64,000 bases of DNA. Source: JAXGMV01 sp040772085. Lineage in GTDB: Bacteria; Chloroflexota; Anaerolineae; Anaerolineales; Anaerolineaceae. Under the pieces are notes generated by a model that worked only from the letters and a program-made list of their open reading frames with translations, made no database searches and had not been told where the DNA came from. The stretch lies in the NCBI GenBank assembly GCA_040772085.1, contig JAXGYU010000001.1, forward strand, positions 1,736,001-1,800,000. Direction: 5' to 3'. Below, piece after piece: positions 1-8,400 of this stretch (its first letter is position 1; each line of letters begins with the position of its first letter). A program made the translations under genes and the position numbers.

Positions 1-2
1 TC

Positions 3-1277
3 TATGAAGCCAACCCCAACTACTGGGGCGAGAAAGCCAAGACCCAGAACCTGGTCATCCGCTGGTCAGAGCAATCCGCACAGCGGTTGCTTGAGCTCAA
101 GGCCGGCACCGTTGATGGCATTGACAACCTCTCCCCTGAGGATATCCTCGACGTCGCCAACGACCCGAACGTGAAGATCATCGAGCGCCCGGCATTCAGC
201 ACCATGTATGTCGGTTTCAACAACACCATCCCGCCGTTTGACAATGTCAAGGTCCGCCAGGCGATTGCTATGGCACTGGACAGGCAGCGCATCGTCGACA
301 ACTACTTCCCTGAGGGGTCAACCGTCGCCGAACAGTTCACGCCCGATATCGTCCACCCCGGTCATACCAAAGACTTCAAGACCTACCCATATGACGTCGA
401 AGGCGCCAAGGCGCTGCTGGCTGAAGCCGGTTTCCCGAACGGCTTTGAGACCGAGCTGGCATTCCGCAATGTCGTCCGCGCCTACCTGCCGCTGGCGGAC
501 AAAGTCGCTCAGGAAGTCCAGGCACAGTTGGCTGAAGTGGGCATCACTGCCAAGATCAATCAGATGGAATCGACGACCTTCCTCGACGCGGTTGACGCTG
601 GTCAGGTGGGGTTGTACCTGCTGGGCTGGGTCGGTGACTATGCTGACGCGACCAACTGGTTCGATTCCAACTTTGACCTGCAGCAGCCAGACTTCGGCGC
701 CATTGATCCCCGGATCGTCGAAGCGCAAATGAAAGCCGGCCAGACCGCCGATCCGGTGGAACGTCAGAAATATTATGACGAGGTCAACCAGTTGGTCCAT
801 GAGACGCTGCCGTTCGCGGTGGTGGCGCATGGCGGTTCTGCCATGGGTTACAAATCGACGGTTGAAGGCGCTTACGCCAGCCCGTTCGGCACCTCTGAGT
901 TTTATGTCATGAGCAACGGCACGGATCAGTTTGTCTTCATGCAAAACGCTGAGCCGGCATCCATTTTCTCCTGGGACGAGAACGACGATGAGTCCTTCGG
1001 CATGGCGCGCCAGATGTACAACACGCTGACCGAAGCCACCCCAGATGGTGTCAATCCCGAGCTGGCTGAAAGCTGGGAAGCCAATGCAGATGCGACTGAA
1101 TTTGTCTTCAAACTGCGCGAGGGTGTGAAGTATCACAATGGCGCTGATTTTGACGCGAATGATGTCGTCAACTTCTTCATGTCGATGTGGGATGCCAGTA
1201 ATCCGAATCATGTCGGGCGTACTGGTAACTTCGAATATTTCAACGCGCTGTTCGGCACGTTCCTGAACGCCGAATAA
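3..1277 (+). CDS. Peptide-type ABC solute-binding protein (family 5), circularly permuted, 5'-truncated by window edge
   Basis: The reading frame is open from the first base, so the gene starts before the window; the lipobox and linker are not visible. The protein should be an extracytoplasmic lipoprotein that captures peptides or similar solutes for the permeases downstream. It shows the family-5 core: NPNYWGEKAK, RLLELKAGTVDGI, VRQAIAMALDRQRIV and KALLAEAGFPNGF. The last ~116 residues (from about nt 925) match what is normally the N-terminal lobe of DppA-type proteins: NPELAESWEANADATEFVF, LREGVKYHNG and DANDVVNFF. The domain order is therefore permuted. It is a close tandem paralogue of the next gene. 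Family and permutation are read directly; the substrate is unknown. Confidence 0.9.
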   Translation, partial: YEANPNYWGEKAKTQNLVIRWSEQSAQRLLELKAGTVDGIDNLSPEDILDVANDPNVKIIERPAFSTMYVGFNNTIPPFDNVKVRQAIAMALDRQRIVDNYFPEGSTVAEQFTPDIVHPGHTKDFKTYPYDVEGAKALLAEAGFPNGFETELAFRNVVRAYLPLADKVAQEVQAQLAEVGITAKINQMESTTFLDAVDAGQVGLYLLGWVGDYADATNWFDSNFDLQQPDFGAIDPRIVEAQMKAGQTADPVERQKYYDEVNQLVHETLPFAVVAHGGSAMGYKSTVEGAYASPFGTSEFYVMSNGTDQFVFMQNAEPASIFSWDENDDESFGMARQMYNTLTEATPDGVNPELAESWEANADATEFVFKLREGVKYHNGADFDANDVVNFFMSMWDASNPNHVGRTGNFEYFNALFGTFLNAE

Positions 1278-1289
1278 GGTTTTATCAAT

Positions 1290-1324
1290 GGCAAAAAGGG
1301 CTTGGCGCTCAAGCCCTTTTTGCC
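1290..1324 (+). terminator. Strong hairpin terminator after the first solute-binding gene
   Basis: A perfect 15-bp inverted repeat (GGCAAAAAGGGCTTG, loop GCGCT) starts 12 bases after the stop codon. The descending arm contains a TTTTT run. It separates the first binding-protein gene from its tandem paralogue. Confidence 0.85.
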
Positions 1325-1407
1325 CTGAGCCACGTTGTCCATGCTAAGAAAGAGAAGTTAACAGGTTAGTGAGAATGCGGATTTCTTCGAAAAATAACCA
1401 GTTTCCA

Positions 1408-1436
1408 TTGACAGAATGTATATATTGTCTAATAAT
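1408..1436 (+). promoter_or_regulatory. Sigma-A-type promoter for the second solute-binding gene
   Basis: A perfect -35 box TTGACA (1408-1413) is followed by a 17-base spacer and AATAAT (1431-1436, 5 of 6 matches to TATAAT). The predicted transcript would start near 1443, about 45 bases before the ATG. With the terminator just upstream, this suggests the second paralogue is transcribed independently of the first. Confidence 0.65.
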
Positions 1437-1489
1437 TATTACCTGTCGTGTTCCCACAACCTGTAAAGAAGTGAATAAAAGGAGCTAGC

Positions 1490-3244
1490 ATGAAAAGAAG
1501 CAAGTGGTTCGTCCTGTTAACCGTCGTAATGCTTCTGAGCTTCGCGCTTTCAGCGTGCCAGCCTGCGCCGGCACCGGCAACGCAAGCACCAGCCACAGAA
1601 GCACCCGCTGCTACGGAAGCGCCAGCCGCGACCGAAGCGCCAGCGGCTACTGAAGCACCTGCTGCCACCGAAGCCCCCGCCGCCACTGAAGCGCCCGCGG
1701 CAGAGTTCGTTGGTATGAAGGTTGAGGCCCCGGATTGCGAGTACGGCGGCACATTGAAAGCGCTAGAGGCTGTGGATGAACTCACTGTTAAGTTCACCAT
1801 GTGCGTGCCCGACCCCGCGCTGCCCGCCAAGTTGAGTCTGGCAGCCTTCGACATCCCCGACAGCGCCGACCTGATTGCCGCCGGTGGTGACACAATTAAA
1901 ATGAATGAGAGCCTGAATGGTACCGGTCCCTACAAGTTTGTCGAGTGGGTCAAGGGCGATCACGTCACATTCGTCGCCAACCCCGACTACTGGGGTGAGA
2001 AGGCAAGGATCGAAAACCTGATCATCCGTTGGTCCGACCAATCAGCGCAGCGCCTGCTCGAACTGCAGGCCGGCACCGTTGATGGCATTGACAATCTTTC
2101 GCCCGAAGATATTGAATCAGTGAAAGATGACCCCAATATTCAGGTCGTCGATCGCCCTGCCTTCAATATTTTTTATCTGGGCATGAGCAACTTCGTCAAA
2201 CCTTTTGACAATGTCAAGGTTCGCCAGGCGATTGGTTACGCGCTCGACAAGCAGCGCATCGTCGACAATTATTATCCCGAAGGATCGTCAGTCGCCGAAC
2301 AGTTTGTGCCTGATGTAGTTATCCCCGGCTATACAAAGGGCTTCAAGGGATATTACTATGACGTGGCAAAGGCAAAGGCGTTGCTGGCAGAAGCCGGCTA
2401 CCCCGATGGCTTCGAGACCGACCTGTACTTCCGCAACGTCGTCCGCGGCTACCTGCCTCTGGCAGACAAAGTCGCCCAGGAAATTCAGTCCCAACTGGCT
2501 GAAGTAGGCATCAAAGCCAAGATCAATCAGATGGAATCGACCGCGTTCCTGGATGCCGTTGATACCGGCAATCTGGGCATGTTCATGCTCGGCTGGACCG
2601 GTGACTTCGCTGACGCTACCAACTGGTTCGACTCACACTTTGACCTGGTCACCAAAGACTACGGCAAGGTTGATCCCAAGATGGTCGAGCTGCAGCATCA
2701 GGCTGCCCAACTGGGCGATCCTGTCGAACGGCAGAAGATCTACGACCAGGTCAACCAGTTATATATGGACACTGCCCCCTCCATTCCGATTGCCTATGGC
2801 GGTTCAGCAATGGGCTTCAAATCGGACGTGGTTGACGCTTACGCCAGCCCATTCGGGTTGATCGATTTCAACCTGATCGGCAACAGCAGCGGTCAGTTCG
2901 TCTTCATGCAGAACGCCGAACCCGGCGCGCTGTTTGCCTGGGATGAGACTGACGGCGAGTCGCTCGGCATGTCTGACCAGATGTTCAACACGCTCACCAG
3001 CCCCACCCTCGAGGGTATCAACCCCGAATTGGCTGAGAGCTGGGACGTGAACGCAGACGCGACCGAATATGTCTTCCACCTGCGCCCTGGTGTGAAATAC
3101 CACAACGGCGCTGCCTTCGATGCCAATGATGTGGTGACCTTCTTCAGCGCTATGTGGGACGCGAAGAATCCCCTCCATGTCGGCCGCACCGGTGGTTTTG
3201 AGTACTTCGTCGCCGCGTTTGTCAATTTTATGAATTCTGATTAA
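1490..3244 (+). CDS. Peptide-type ABC solute-binding lipoprotein (family 5), circularly permuted
   Basis: 584 residues. The signal peptide ends in lipobox LSAC (Cys23), followed by a low-complexity linker with about six ATEAPA units (to ~residue 70). An AAGGAG Shine-Dalgarno precedes the ATG. The folded part begins in mid-fold: ALEAVDELTVKFTM, then GTGPYKF (~144-150) and NPDYWGE, VRQAIGYALDKQRIV, KALLAEAGYPDGF. Only at residues ~469-584 comes the segment that opens a normal DppA: NPELAESWDVNADATEYVF, HLRPGVKYHNG, DANDVVTFF, FEYF. The normal termini are joined and new termini lie after the usual EYF region. It sits just upstream of dppB/dppC-like permeases. The binding role is from family knowledge; the substrate is unknown. 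Confidence 0.93.
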   Translation: MKRSKWFVLLTVVMLLSFALSACQPAPAPATQAPATEAPAATEAPAATEAPAATEAPAATEAPAATEAPAAEFVGMKVEAPDCEYGGTLKALEAVDELTVKFTMCVPDPALPAKLSLAAFDIPDSADLIAAGGDTIKMNESLNGTGPYKFVEWVKGDHVTFVANPDYWGEKARIENLIIRWSDQSAQRLLELQAGTVDGIDNLSPEDIESVKDDPNIQVVDRPAFNIFYLGMSNFVKPFDNVKVRQAIGYALDKQRIVDNYYPEGSSVAEQFVPDVVIPGYTKGFKGYYYDVAKAKALLAEAGYPDGFETDLYFRNVVRGYLPLADKVAQEIQSQLAEVGIKAKINQMESTAFLDAVDTGNLGMFMLGWTGDFADATNWFDSHFDLVTKDYGKVDPKMVELQHQAAQLGDPVERQKIYDQVNQLYMDTAPSIPIAYGGSAMGFKSDVVDAYASPFGLIDFNLIGNSSGQFVFMQNAEPGALFAWDETDGESLGMSDQMFNTLTSPTLEGINPELAESWDVNADATEYVFHLRPGVKYHNGAAFDANDVVTFFSAMWDAKNPLHVGRTGGFEYFVAAFVNFMNSD

Positions 3245-3262
3245 GTTTTACGAATTTATGGC

Positions 3263-3295
3263 GCAGGTGTGCCAGAGATTTCCTGACACACCTGC
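3263..3295 (+). other. Intercistronic hairpin between solute-binding and permease genes
   Basis: Inverted repeat GCAGGTGTG / CACACCTGC (3263-3271 and 3287-3295) with a 15-base loop and no T-tract. It lies between the binding-protein stop and the permease start. This placement often stabilises the upstream mRNA or partly stops transcription, giving more binding protein than permease; that role is inference. Confidence 0.55.
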
Positions 3296-3318
3296 CGCCG
3301 CATGACTGAGGGTAATAG

Positions 3319-4395
3319 ATGATTCAGTTCATAACGCGAAGGTTGATTCTCCTGCTTCCAGTGCTGCTGGGCATGCTGCTGGTGACGTTCATGATCGTCC
3401 GGTTGATCCCGGGTGATCCCTGCATTGCCATGCTGGGCGAGAAAGCCACGCCAGAAAAATGCGAGGCTTTCAAGGAGAGATTTGGGTTAAATGATAACCT
3501 GGTGGTGCAATTCATCCGCTATGTGAAAAACATCAGCACCGGTGATTTTGGCACATCCATTCGATTTGGCAGACCCGTGCTGGATATCGTCTCGGAACGT
3601 CTGCCCATGACGATCGAGATCACCATCGGCGCCATGACGTTCGCGACAATTGTAGGGCTCCTGCTGGGCATTGTCGCGGCGCTCAACCGCAATACCCTGG
3701 CAGATGTCATCACCATGCTGATTGCCAACATTGGTGTTTCGATGCCTGTCTTCTGGCTGGGTCTGATGCTGGCTTATGTCTTCGCGTTACTGCTCAAAGG
3801 CACACCGTTCTTCATCCCCCCGTCCGGACGCCTGACCGCGGGCCTGAGCGTGAAGTCACTCTTTGAGGTCTGGAACCTGAACGATCTGACCGGCTTTCCG
3901 CGTTTCTTTATCGCGCTGCTCTCCAACAGCTTCCTCTTCAACGCACTGGCGACGGGCAACTTCAAAGTCCTCAAGGACGCGTTATGGCATCTCATTCTGC
4001 CGTGTCTGGCAGTGGGTACCATTCCGCTGTGCATCACCGCCCGCATGACCCGCTCCAGTTTGCTGGAAGTGCTCGGACAGGATTACATCCGCACGGCGCG
4101 CGCCAAAGGTCTGGTCGATAAACTTGTCATTCAGAAACATGCCATGCGCAACGCCTGGATCCCGATCGTGACCATCATCGGTCTGGAAGTCGGCGGTTTG
4201 CTCTCCGGCGCTGTCCTGACCGAAACAGTTTTCGCGCTGCCGGGTGTCGGCACCGCGCTGGTTGCCGCTATCCTCTCGCGTGACTATCCGCTGGTACAGG
4301 GTTTCACCATCATGGTGGCGCTGATCTACATCTTTGTCAACCTGCTGGTTGACCTATCCTACGCGTACCTCGATCCGCGCATCAGGTTGGAGTGA
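3319..4395 (+). CDS. Peptide-type ABC transporter permease, DppB/OppB family
   Basis: 358 residues, an integral membrane permease of the BPD_transp_1 fold. The N-terminal motif MIQFITRRLILLLPVLLG, the GDFGTSIRFGRPV segment and the cytoplasmic EAA loop (YIRTARAKGLVDKLVIQKHAMRNA written in parts: YIRTARAKGL then KHAMRNAWIP) are typical of DppB. It forms the translocation channel with the next gene product and would receive solute from the permuted binding proteins upstream. Start ATG follows GAGGGT. It overlaps no gene; the next start is 11 bases after its stop. No ABC ATPase gene follows within this operon. Confidence 0.93.
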   Translation: MIQFITRRLILLLPVLLGMLLVTFMIVRLIPGDPCIAMLGEKATPEKCEAFKERFGLNDNLVVQFIRYVKNISTGDFGTSIRFGRPVLDIVSERLPMTIEITIGAMTFATIVGLLLGIVAALNRNTLADVITMLIANIGVSMPVFWLGLMLAYVFALLLKGTPFFIPPSGRLTAGLSVKSLFEVWNLNDLTGFPRFFIALLSNSFLFNALATGNFKVLKDALWHLILPCLAVGTIPLCITARMTRSSLLEVLGQDYIRTARAKGLVDKLVIQKHAMRNAWIPIVTIIGLEVGGLLSGAVLTETVFALPGVGTALVAAILSRDYPLVQGFTIMVALIYIFVNLLVDLSYAYLDPRIRLE

Positions 4396-4405
4396 CGGAG
4401 CCGCC

Positions 4406-5320
4406 ATGAGTGAAGTAGTTACCCTCCACAGTGAACCAATCAAAGAACGCCGCGCTCCCATGGTGGAAGCGATGCGGCGCTTGGTGCGTCATCGTTCCGC
4501 TCAGATCGGCATGGTGCTGCTGGGCTTTCTGTTGTTCATCGCCTTTTTCGCGCAGGTGATCGCGCCTTACCCCTACGACAAGATCCTCAAGGAAGCCAAA
4601 CGCCGCTCGCCGCCCTGCATTCATCTGCTGGGCTGCCCATCTGACCAACCGCAGCACATCTTCGGCATTGACGGCAACAGCCGCGACTTGTTCTCACGTG
4701 TCATCTTTGGCTCACGCCTCTCGTTGCAGATTGGTATTGCCACCATCACGTTTGCCATCATCACCGGTGTTTTCCTTGGCTCCATTGCCGGCTTCTTCGG
4801 CGGCTGGCTGGACAACCTGATCATGCGCTCGCTGGATGTGCTGATGGCATTCCCCAGCCTGCTGCTGGCAATTGCCATCGTCTCCGTACTCGGCACCGGG
4901 TTGATCAACGCGTTGCTGGCGATCGGTATCGTCTCGATTCCATCCTATGCCAGGCTGGTGCGCGGCAGCATTCTGACCATCAAGGAGCTGGACTATGTCT
5001 CCGCATCGCGAGCGCTGGGTGCCTCCTCCATGGGCATCCTCTTCAGCCGCATCCTGCCCAACGCGCTGACGCCGCTGATTGTGCGCGGTACGCTGGGCAT
5101 CGCCACCGCTATCCTTGACGCCGCGGCGCTCTCCTTCCTCGGTCTGGGCGCCGAACCGCCGACACCTGAATGGGGCCTGATGCTGGGCGAGGAGCGCAAC
5201 AGCATCTTCACCGCGCCGCATCTGGTCTTCTTCCCCGGCGTCGCCATCATGATCACCGTGCTGGGCTTCAACCTGCTGGGTGACGGTTTGCGCGACGCGC
5301 TGGACCCCCGGCTGCATTAA
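4406..5320 (+). CDS. Peptide-type ABC transporter permease, DppC/OppC family
   Basis: 304 residues from the ATG at 4406, chosen because GGAG lies 5 bases upstream and MSEVVTLHSEPIKER is a plausible cytoplasmic N-terminus; the frame stays open further upstream inside the previous gene. One N-terminal membrane helix is followed by the IFGIDGNSRDLFSRVIFG segment and five more helices. The EAA loop reads LDYVSASRALGASSMGI, and the C-terminal SFLGLGAEPPTPEWG and DGLRDALDPRL motifs are diagnostic of DppC. It pairs with the upstream DppB-like protein. The operon ends here with a terminator and lacks DppD/DppF ATPases. Confidence 0.93.
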   Translation: MSEVVTLHSEPIKERRAPMVEAMRRLVRHRSAQIGMVLLGFLLFIAFFAQVIAPYPYDKILKEAKRRSPPCIHLLGCPSDQPQHIFGIDGNSRDLFSRVIFGSRLSLQIGIATITFAIITGVFLGSIAGFFGGWLDNLIMRSLDVLMAFPSLLLAIAIVSVLGTGLINALLAIGIVSIPSYARLVRGSILTIKELDYVSASRALGASSMGILFSRILPNALTPLIVRGTLGIATAILDAAALSFLGLGAEPPTPEWGLMLGEERNSIFTAPHLVFFPGVAIMITVLGFNLLGDGLRDALDPRLH

Positions 5321-5324
5321 CCAC

Positions 5325-5360
5325 AAAACAGCCAGAGCAGATGCTCTGGCTGTTTTTTTT
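5325..5360 (+). terminator. Rho-independent terminator of the permuted-SBP transporter operon
   Basis: A 14-bp perfect stem (AAAACAGCCAGAGC, loop AGAT) lies 5 bases past the permease stop and runs directly into a T8 tract. The opposing gene ends at 5408. Confidence 0.9.
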
Positions 5361-5407
5361 ACGGGTGGCAATAGCCAGTCTTTTACGCGCGTGGTAAATC
5401 GAACGGG

Positions 5408-6187
5408 CTAAACAAACTTCACGCTGACGCAGCCCATACCCTGGAAAGAAATAACAAAATTGTCTCCGGCTTGTGCCGGCAAAGCGGCTGTGACCGCGCC
5501 GGAAAGCACGATGCTGCCGGCGGGGAATTCGATATCAAATCTTGAGAGTTCATTCGCCAGCCAGGCAACTGCCGCGGCCGGATTGCCCCACACCTCGGCG
5601 GTTGTGCCGCTGCTGACCAGCTCGCCATTCTTTTCCATCGTCATCCCGGTCAGTCGCATATCGACCGCCGTGATCGGCAGGATCTGGCTGCCGATGACCA
5701 GCTTGCCGCAGGACGCGTTATCCGAAATGGTATCGAAGAAGCCGATGTTCCAGTTCCTGATGCGGGAATCCACAATCTCGATTGACGGCGCGACGTACTT
5801 CACCGCGTCATAAACATGCGCGAGGGTCACGCCGGGACCCTTGAGCTTCTTCTTCAGGAAGAACGCCAGCTCGCCTTCCACCTTGGGCTGGATCATCTCG
5901 TCCATTTTGCAGGGCTGACCCTCGAGCAGAATCATCGCGTCGGTCAGATGCCCGTAATCGGGCGAGTCAATGCCAATCATTTTTTGCATGGCTTTGCTGG
6001 TCAGGCCGATTTTCATGCCTACCAGTCTCTCCCCATCGGCGAACCGCATTTCCATCAGCTTTTTCTGAATGCCATAGGCATCTTCCAGCCGCATCTCCGG
6101 ATTGGCGCTGCTGATTTTCTCAATTTCGTATCTGCCGCGTTCAGCCTGATAGAGCTGCCCGGCGATGCCATCAATGTCGATGCTCAT
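5408..6187 (-). CDS. 2-oxopent-4-enoate hydratase / 2-oxo-acid decarboxylase family enzyme (MhpD-like, FAH fold)
   Basis: 259 residues, usual for the family. It should hydrate 2-hydroxypenta-2,4-dienoate to 4-hydroxy-2-oxopentanoate, as in meta-cleavage pathways, or act on a similar enol acid. Motifs KIGLTSKAMQ, PKVEGELAFFL, SIEIVDSRIRNW and DNASCG match MhpD/DmpE. Metal ligands would be E104, E106 and E137. The start has AGGAGG 9 bases upstream and a TATAAT box at 6216-6221 on the minus strand. No other aromatic-degradation genes lie nearby, so the physiological substrate is open; the 2-oxo-3-hexenedioate decarboxylase branch (DmpH/XylI) is the main alternative. Confidence 0.82.
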   Translation of the reverse strand: MSIDIDGIAGQLYQAERGRYEIEKISSANPEMRLEDAYGIQKKLMEMRFADGERLVGMKIGLTSKAMQKMIGIDSPDYGHLTDAMILLEGQPCKMDEMIQPKVEGELAFFLKKKLKGPGVTLAHVYDAVKYVAPSIEIVDSRIRNWNIGFFDTISDNASCGKLVIGSQILPITAVDMRLTGMTMEKNGELVSSGTTAEVWGNPAAAVAWLANELSRFDIEFPAGSIVLSGAVTAALPAQAGDNFVISFQGMGCVSVKFV

Positions 6188-6327
6188 CGGATGTCCTCCT
6201 GATTGGTATGGGTTAATTATAGTGATTTGCTATACAGGAAGGAAAGCAGATGCGGAAAGTCGGGAGGGCAGCAGCACGCCGTCTGATGTCCCACGCGGTT
6301 ATTGGCCTTTAGATGGCAGGCTGGCGC

Positions 6328-7275
6328 CTAGTTTTTCTGGAAGGTGAATGCCACCCAGTCGGCGATGGTCGTCTTCTCAACCAGCGTGAAACCGCGCGCC
6401 GAGACATCCCGCTCGACCTCGACCGCCTGACGGTCGAGGATGCCCGAGAGCACGAGGAAACCGCTGGGCTCCACCAGGTCCGCCATACCCTGTGCCAGCA
6501 GCCGCAGGATGATGGGCGCCAGAATATTGGCGACCACCAGCGGCGCGCTGCTGAAAGCGTATTGACCGGAAAGCACTTCGGCGACCGAGCCCTGATAGAC
6601 ATCGAAATTGCCCCTGATGCCGTTCAGCGCGGCGTTATCATGTGAAGCCTTGATCGATTCCGGATCGGTATCGACCCCGATAGCCGCGCTGGCGCCCAGC
6701 TTGAGCGCCGCCACTGCCAGGATGCCCGAACCGCAGCCGATGTCCAGCACGCGCTGACCGGCTGGCGCCAGCTTGTCAATGGCCGCCAGGCATAATTGCG
6801 TGGTGGGGTGCGCGCCGGTGCCGAACGCCATCGAGGGGTCGATGCGAACGGGCACGCGTCCGGCGGGCACTTCCTCCACCCATGCCGGCAGGATCACCAG
6901 CCGCTCACCGAGGGTGATGGGCTTGTAATACTTCTTCCAGGCGTCCATCCAATTTTGCGCTTCAATGAAACGGTAGCTCGGTTCCGGCAAAGGCTGGATG
7001 AAGCCGAGATGCCAGAGCGCTTCGCTCAGGCGCTGCTTGGTATCTTCAAGCTGATCATTGACCGGCAGATAGCCATAGACGCGATAGGGCGGCACACTGC
7101 TGCCGACCTCTTCGGCGTCGTCGTAGCTGACACCGCTCTCGACTACCACGCCGTCACTGATGAAGCGTGACATCACTTCTGCCACGGCTTCAGTCATTTC
7201 GGAATCCAGTTCAATGGAGACTTCGAGCCAGCGGTCAGGGGGTTCAGTCGATGAAGGCGTCGCGTAATCGTTCAA
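6328..7275 (-). CDS. prmA: Ribosomal protein L11 methyltransferase
   Basis: About 315 residues. It should trimethylate ribosomal protein L11 using S-adenosylmethionine. The C-terminal half has the SAM motif VLDIGCGSGILAVAALKLGA and the VVANILAPIILRLL motif typical of PrmA; the N-terminal L11-recognition domain begins at RWLEVSIELDSEM. I chose TTG at 7275 because AGGAG lies ~10 bases upstream and no ATG fits; a longer frame exists to 7341 but extends far into dnaJ. The gene overlaps the dnaJ 3' end by 32 bases, so it is the last gene of the heat-shock operon and probably translationally coupled. prmA next to dnaJ is a known arrangement in several phyla. Confidence 0.88.
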   Translation of the reverse strand: MNDYATPSSTEPPDRWLEVSIELDSEMTEAVAEVMSRFISDGVVVESGVSYDDAEEVGSSVPPYRVYGYLPVNDQLEDTKQRLSEALWHLGFIQPLPEPSYRFIEAQNWMDAWKKYYKPITLGERLVILPAWVEEVPAGRVPVRIDPSMAFGTGAHPTTQLCLAAIDKLAPAGQRVLDIGCGSGILAVAALKLGASAAIGVDTDPESIKASHDNAALNGIRGNFDVYQGSVAEVLSGQYAFSSAPLVVANILAPIILRLLAQGMADLVEPSGFLVLSGILDRQAVEVERDVSARGFTLVEKTTIADWVAFTFQKN

Positions 7276-8365
7276 AGAAACCTTTCTCCTGGGGCACCAC
7301 TTCGGTCCCCAATGTTTGCGCCAGTTTTTCCAGCAGGTCACGCTGCTCGTCGTTCAGGACGGTTGGCGTTTCAACATTGACCGCCACCATCTGGTCGCCG
7401 CGACCGCTGCCGCGCACATGTGGTACACCTTTGCCCTTCATGACGAAGGTCTTGCCGGGCTGTGTGCCGGCAGGGATGCGCAGTTTGTCAGGGCCGTCGA
7501 TCGTCGGCACTTCCACTTCAGTGCCAAGCGCCGCCTGCGCGATGTTGATGTTGAGGTTGAGCAGAATATTGTCTTCCTTACGCCGGAAGAACTTATGCTC
7601 CCTGACCTGGATGCCCAGGTACAGATTGCCGTGCGGTCCGCCGTTGACACCCGGCTGACCTTCACCGGCGATGCGGATCTGGTTGCCGTTGTCGACGCCG
7701 GCAGGGATGTTGACGGTCTTCTTGAGCGTCTTGCGCACCAGACCGTTGCCCCGGCAGGTGTGACAGGGCGTGACGATTACCTCACCGCTGCCGCGGCAGA
7801 TGGGACAGGTGGTTACCTGAACCATCGAGCCCAGGAAGGTCTGGCGGACAGTGCGCACCTCACCGCTGCCGTTACATTCGCGGCAGCGCTCGACCGTTGT
7901 GCCGGGCTCGGCGCCGCTGCCGGTGCATGTTTCACACACCTCGTCGCGGGTGATCTCCACATCCTTCTCAGCGCCAAAGACGGCTTCCTCAAAGGTCAGT
8001 GTGACAGGGTAGGTCAGGTCCGCGCCGCGGCGGGGCGTGTTGCGCGTGTTGCCGCGCTTCCTGCCGCCCATGCCGAAGCCGAACAATTCCTCAAAGATGT
8101 CTGAGAAATCAACGGTGGTGAAATCGGGCATGCCGCCCATGCCGTTCAGCCCTTCCGAGCCGTAACGGTCATACACGCTGCGCTTCTCAGGATCAGAGAG
8201 CACCGCGTAGGCCTCGTTGATCGCTTTGAACTTTTCTTCAGCATCCTGAGATTTGTTGACGTCCGGATGGTACTCGCGCGCCAGACGTCTGAAAGCAGCC
8301 TTCAGCTCATCTGCTGAGGCGGTGCGGGGAACTCCCAGGGTTGCGTAATAATCTTTATTTGCCAT
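7244..8365 (-). CDS. dnaJ: Chaperone protein DnaJ
   Basis: 373 residues, close to the usual 376. It is the Hsp40 co-chaperone that stimulates DnaK ATPase and delivers substrates. The J domain (1-70) carries HPD in EYHPDVNK. A Gly/Phe stretch follows, then four CxxCxGxG zinc repeats (CETCTGSG, CRECNGSG, CPICRGSG, CHTCRGNG) and two C-terminal substrate-binding domains. ATG at 8365 (MANKDYYATLGV) is chosen by homology; the frame extends 5 codons upstream to a TTG with no better ribosome site. It lies downstream of dnaK and overlaps prmA. Confidence 0.96.
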   Translation of the reverse strand: MANKDYYATLGVPRTASADELKAAFRRLAREYHPDVNKSQDAEEKFKAINEAYAVLSDPEKRSVYDRYGSEGLNGMGGMPDFTTVDFSDIFEELFGFGMGGRKRGNTRNTPRRGADLTYPVTLTFEEAVFGAEKDVEITRDEVCETCTGSGAEPGTTVERCRECNGSGEVRTVRQTFLGSMVQVTTCPICRGSGEVIVTPCHTCRGNGLVRKTLKKTVNIPAGVDNGNQIRIAGEGQPGVNGGPHGNLYLGIQVREHKFFRRKEDNILLNLNINIAQAALGTEVEVPTIDGPDKLRIPAGTQPGKTFVMKGKGVPHVRGSGRGDQMVAVNVETPTVLNDEQRDLLEKLAQTLGTEVVPQEKGFFERLRDAFID

Positions 8366-8400
8366 AGACGCGTTCACCAAGTTCGGTGGGTTCAGACAAC

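Noticed and set aside
318..1211. 297-residue minus-strand frame opposite the first binding protein
   Set aside because: Antisense shadow. A similar shadow exists opposite the paralogue, as expected from shared coding sequence.
1..1277. First binding-protein gene as a pseudogene lacking its signal peptide
   Set aside because: The frame is open to base 1; the missing part is simply outside the window.
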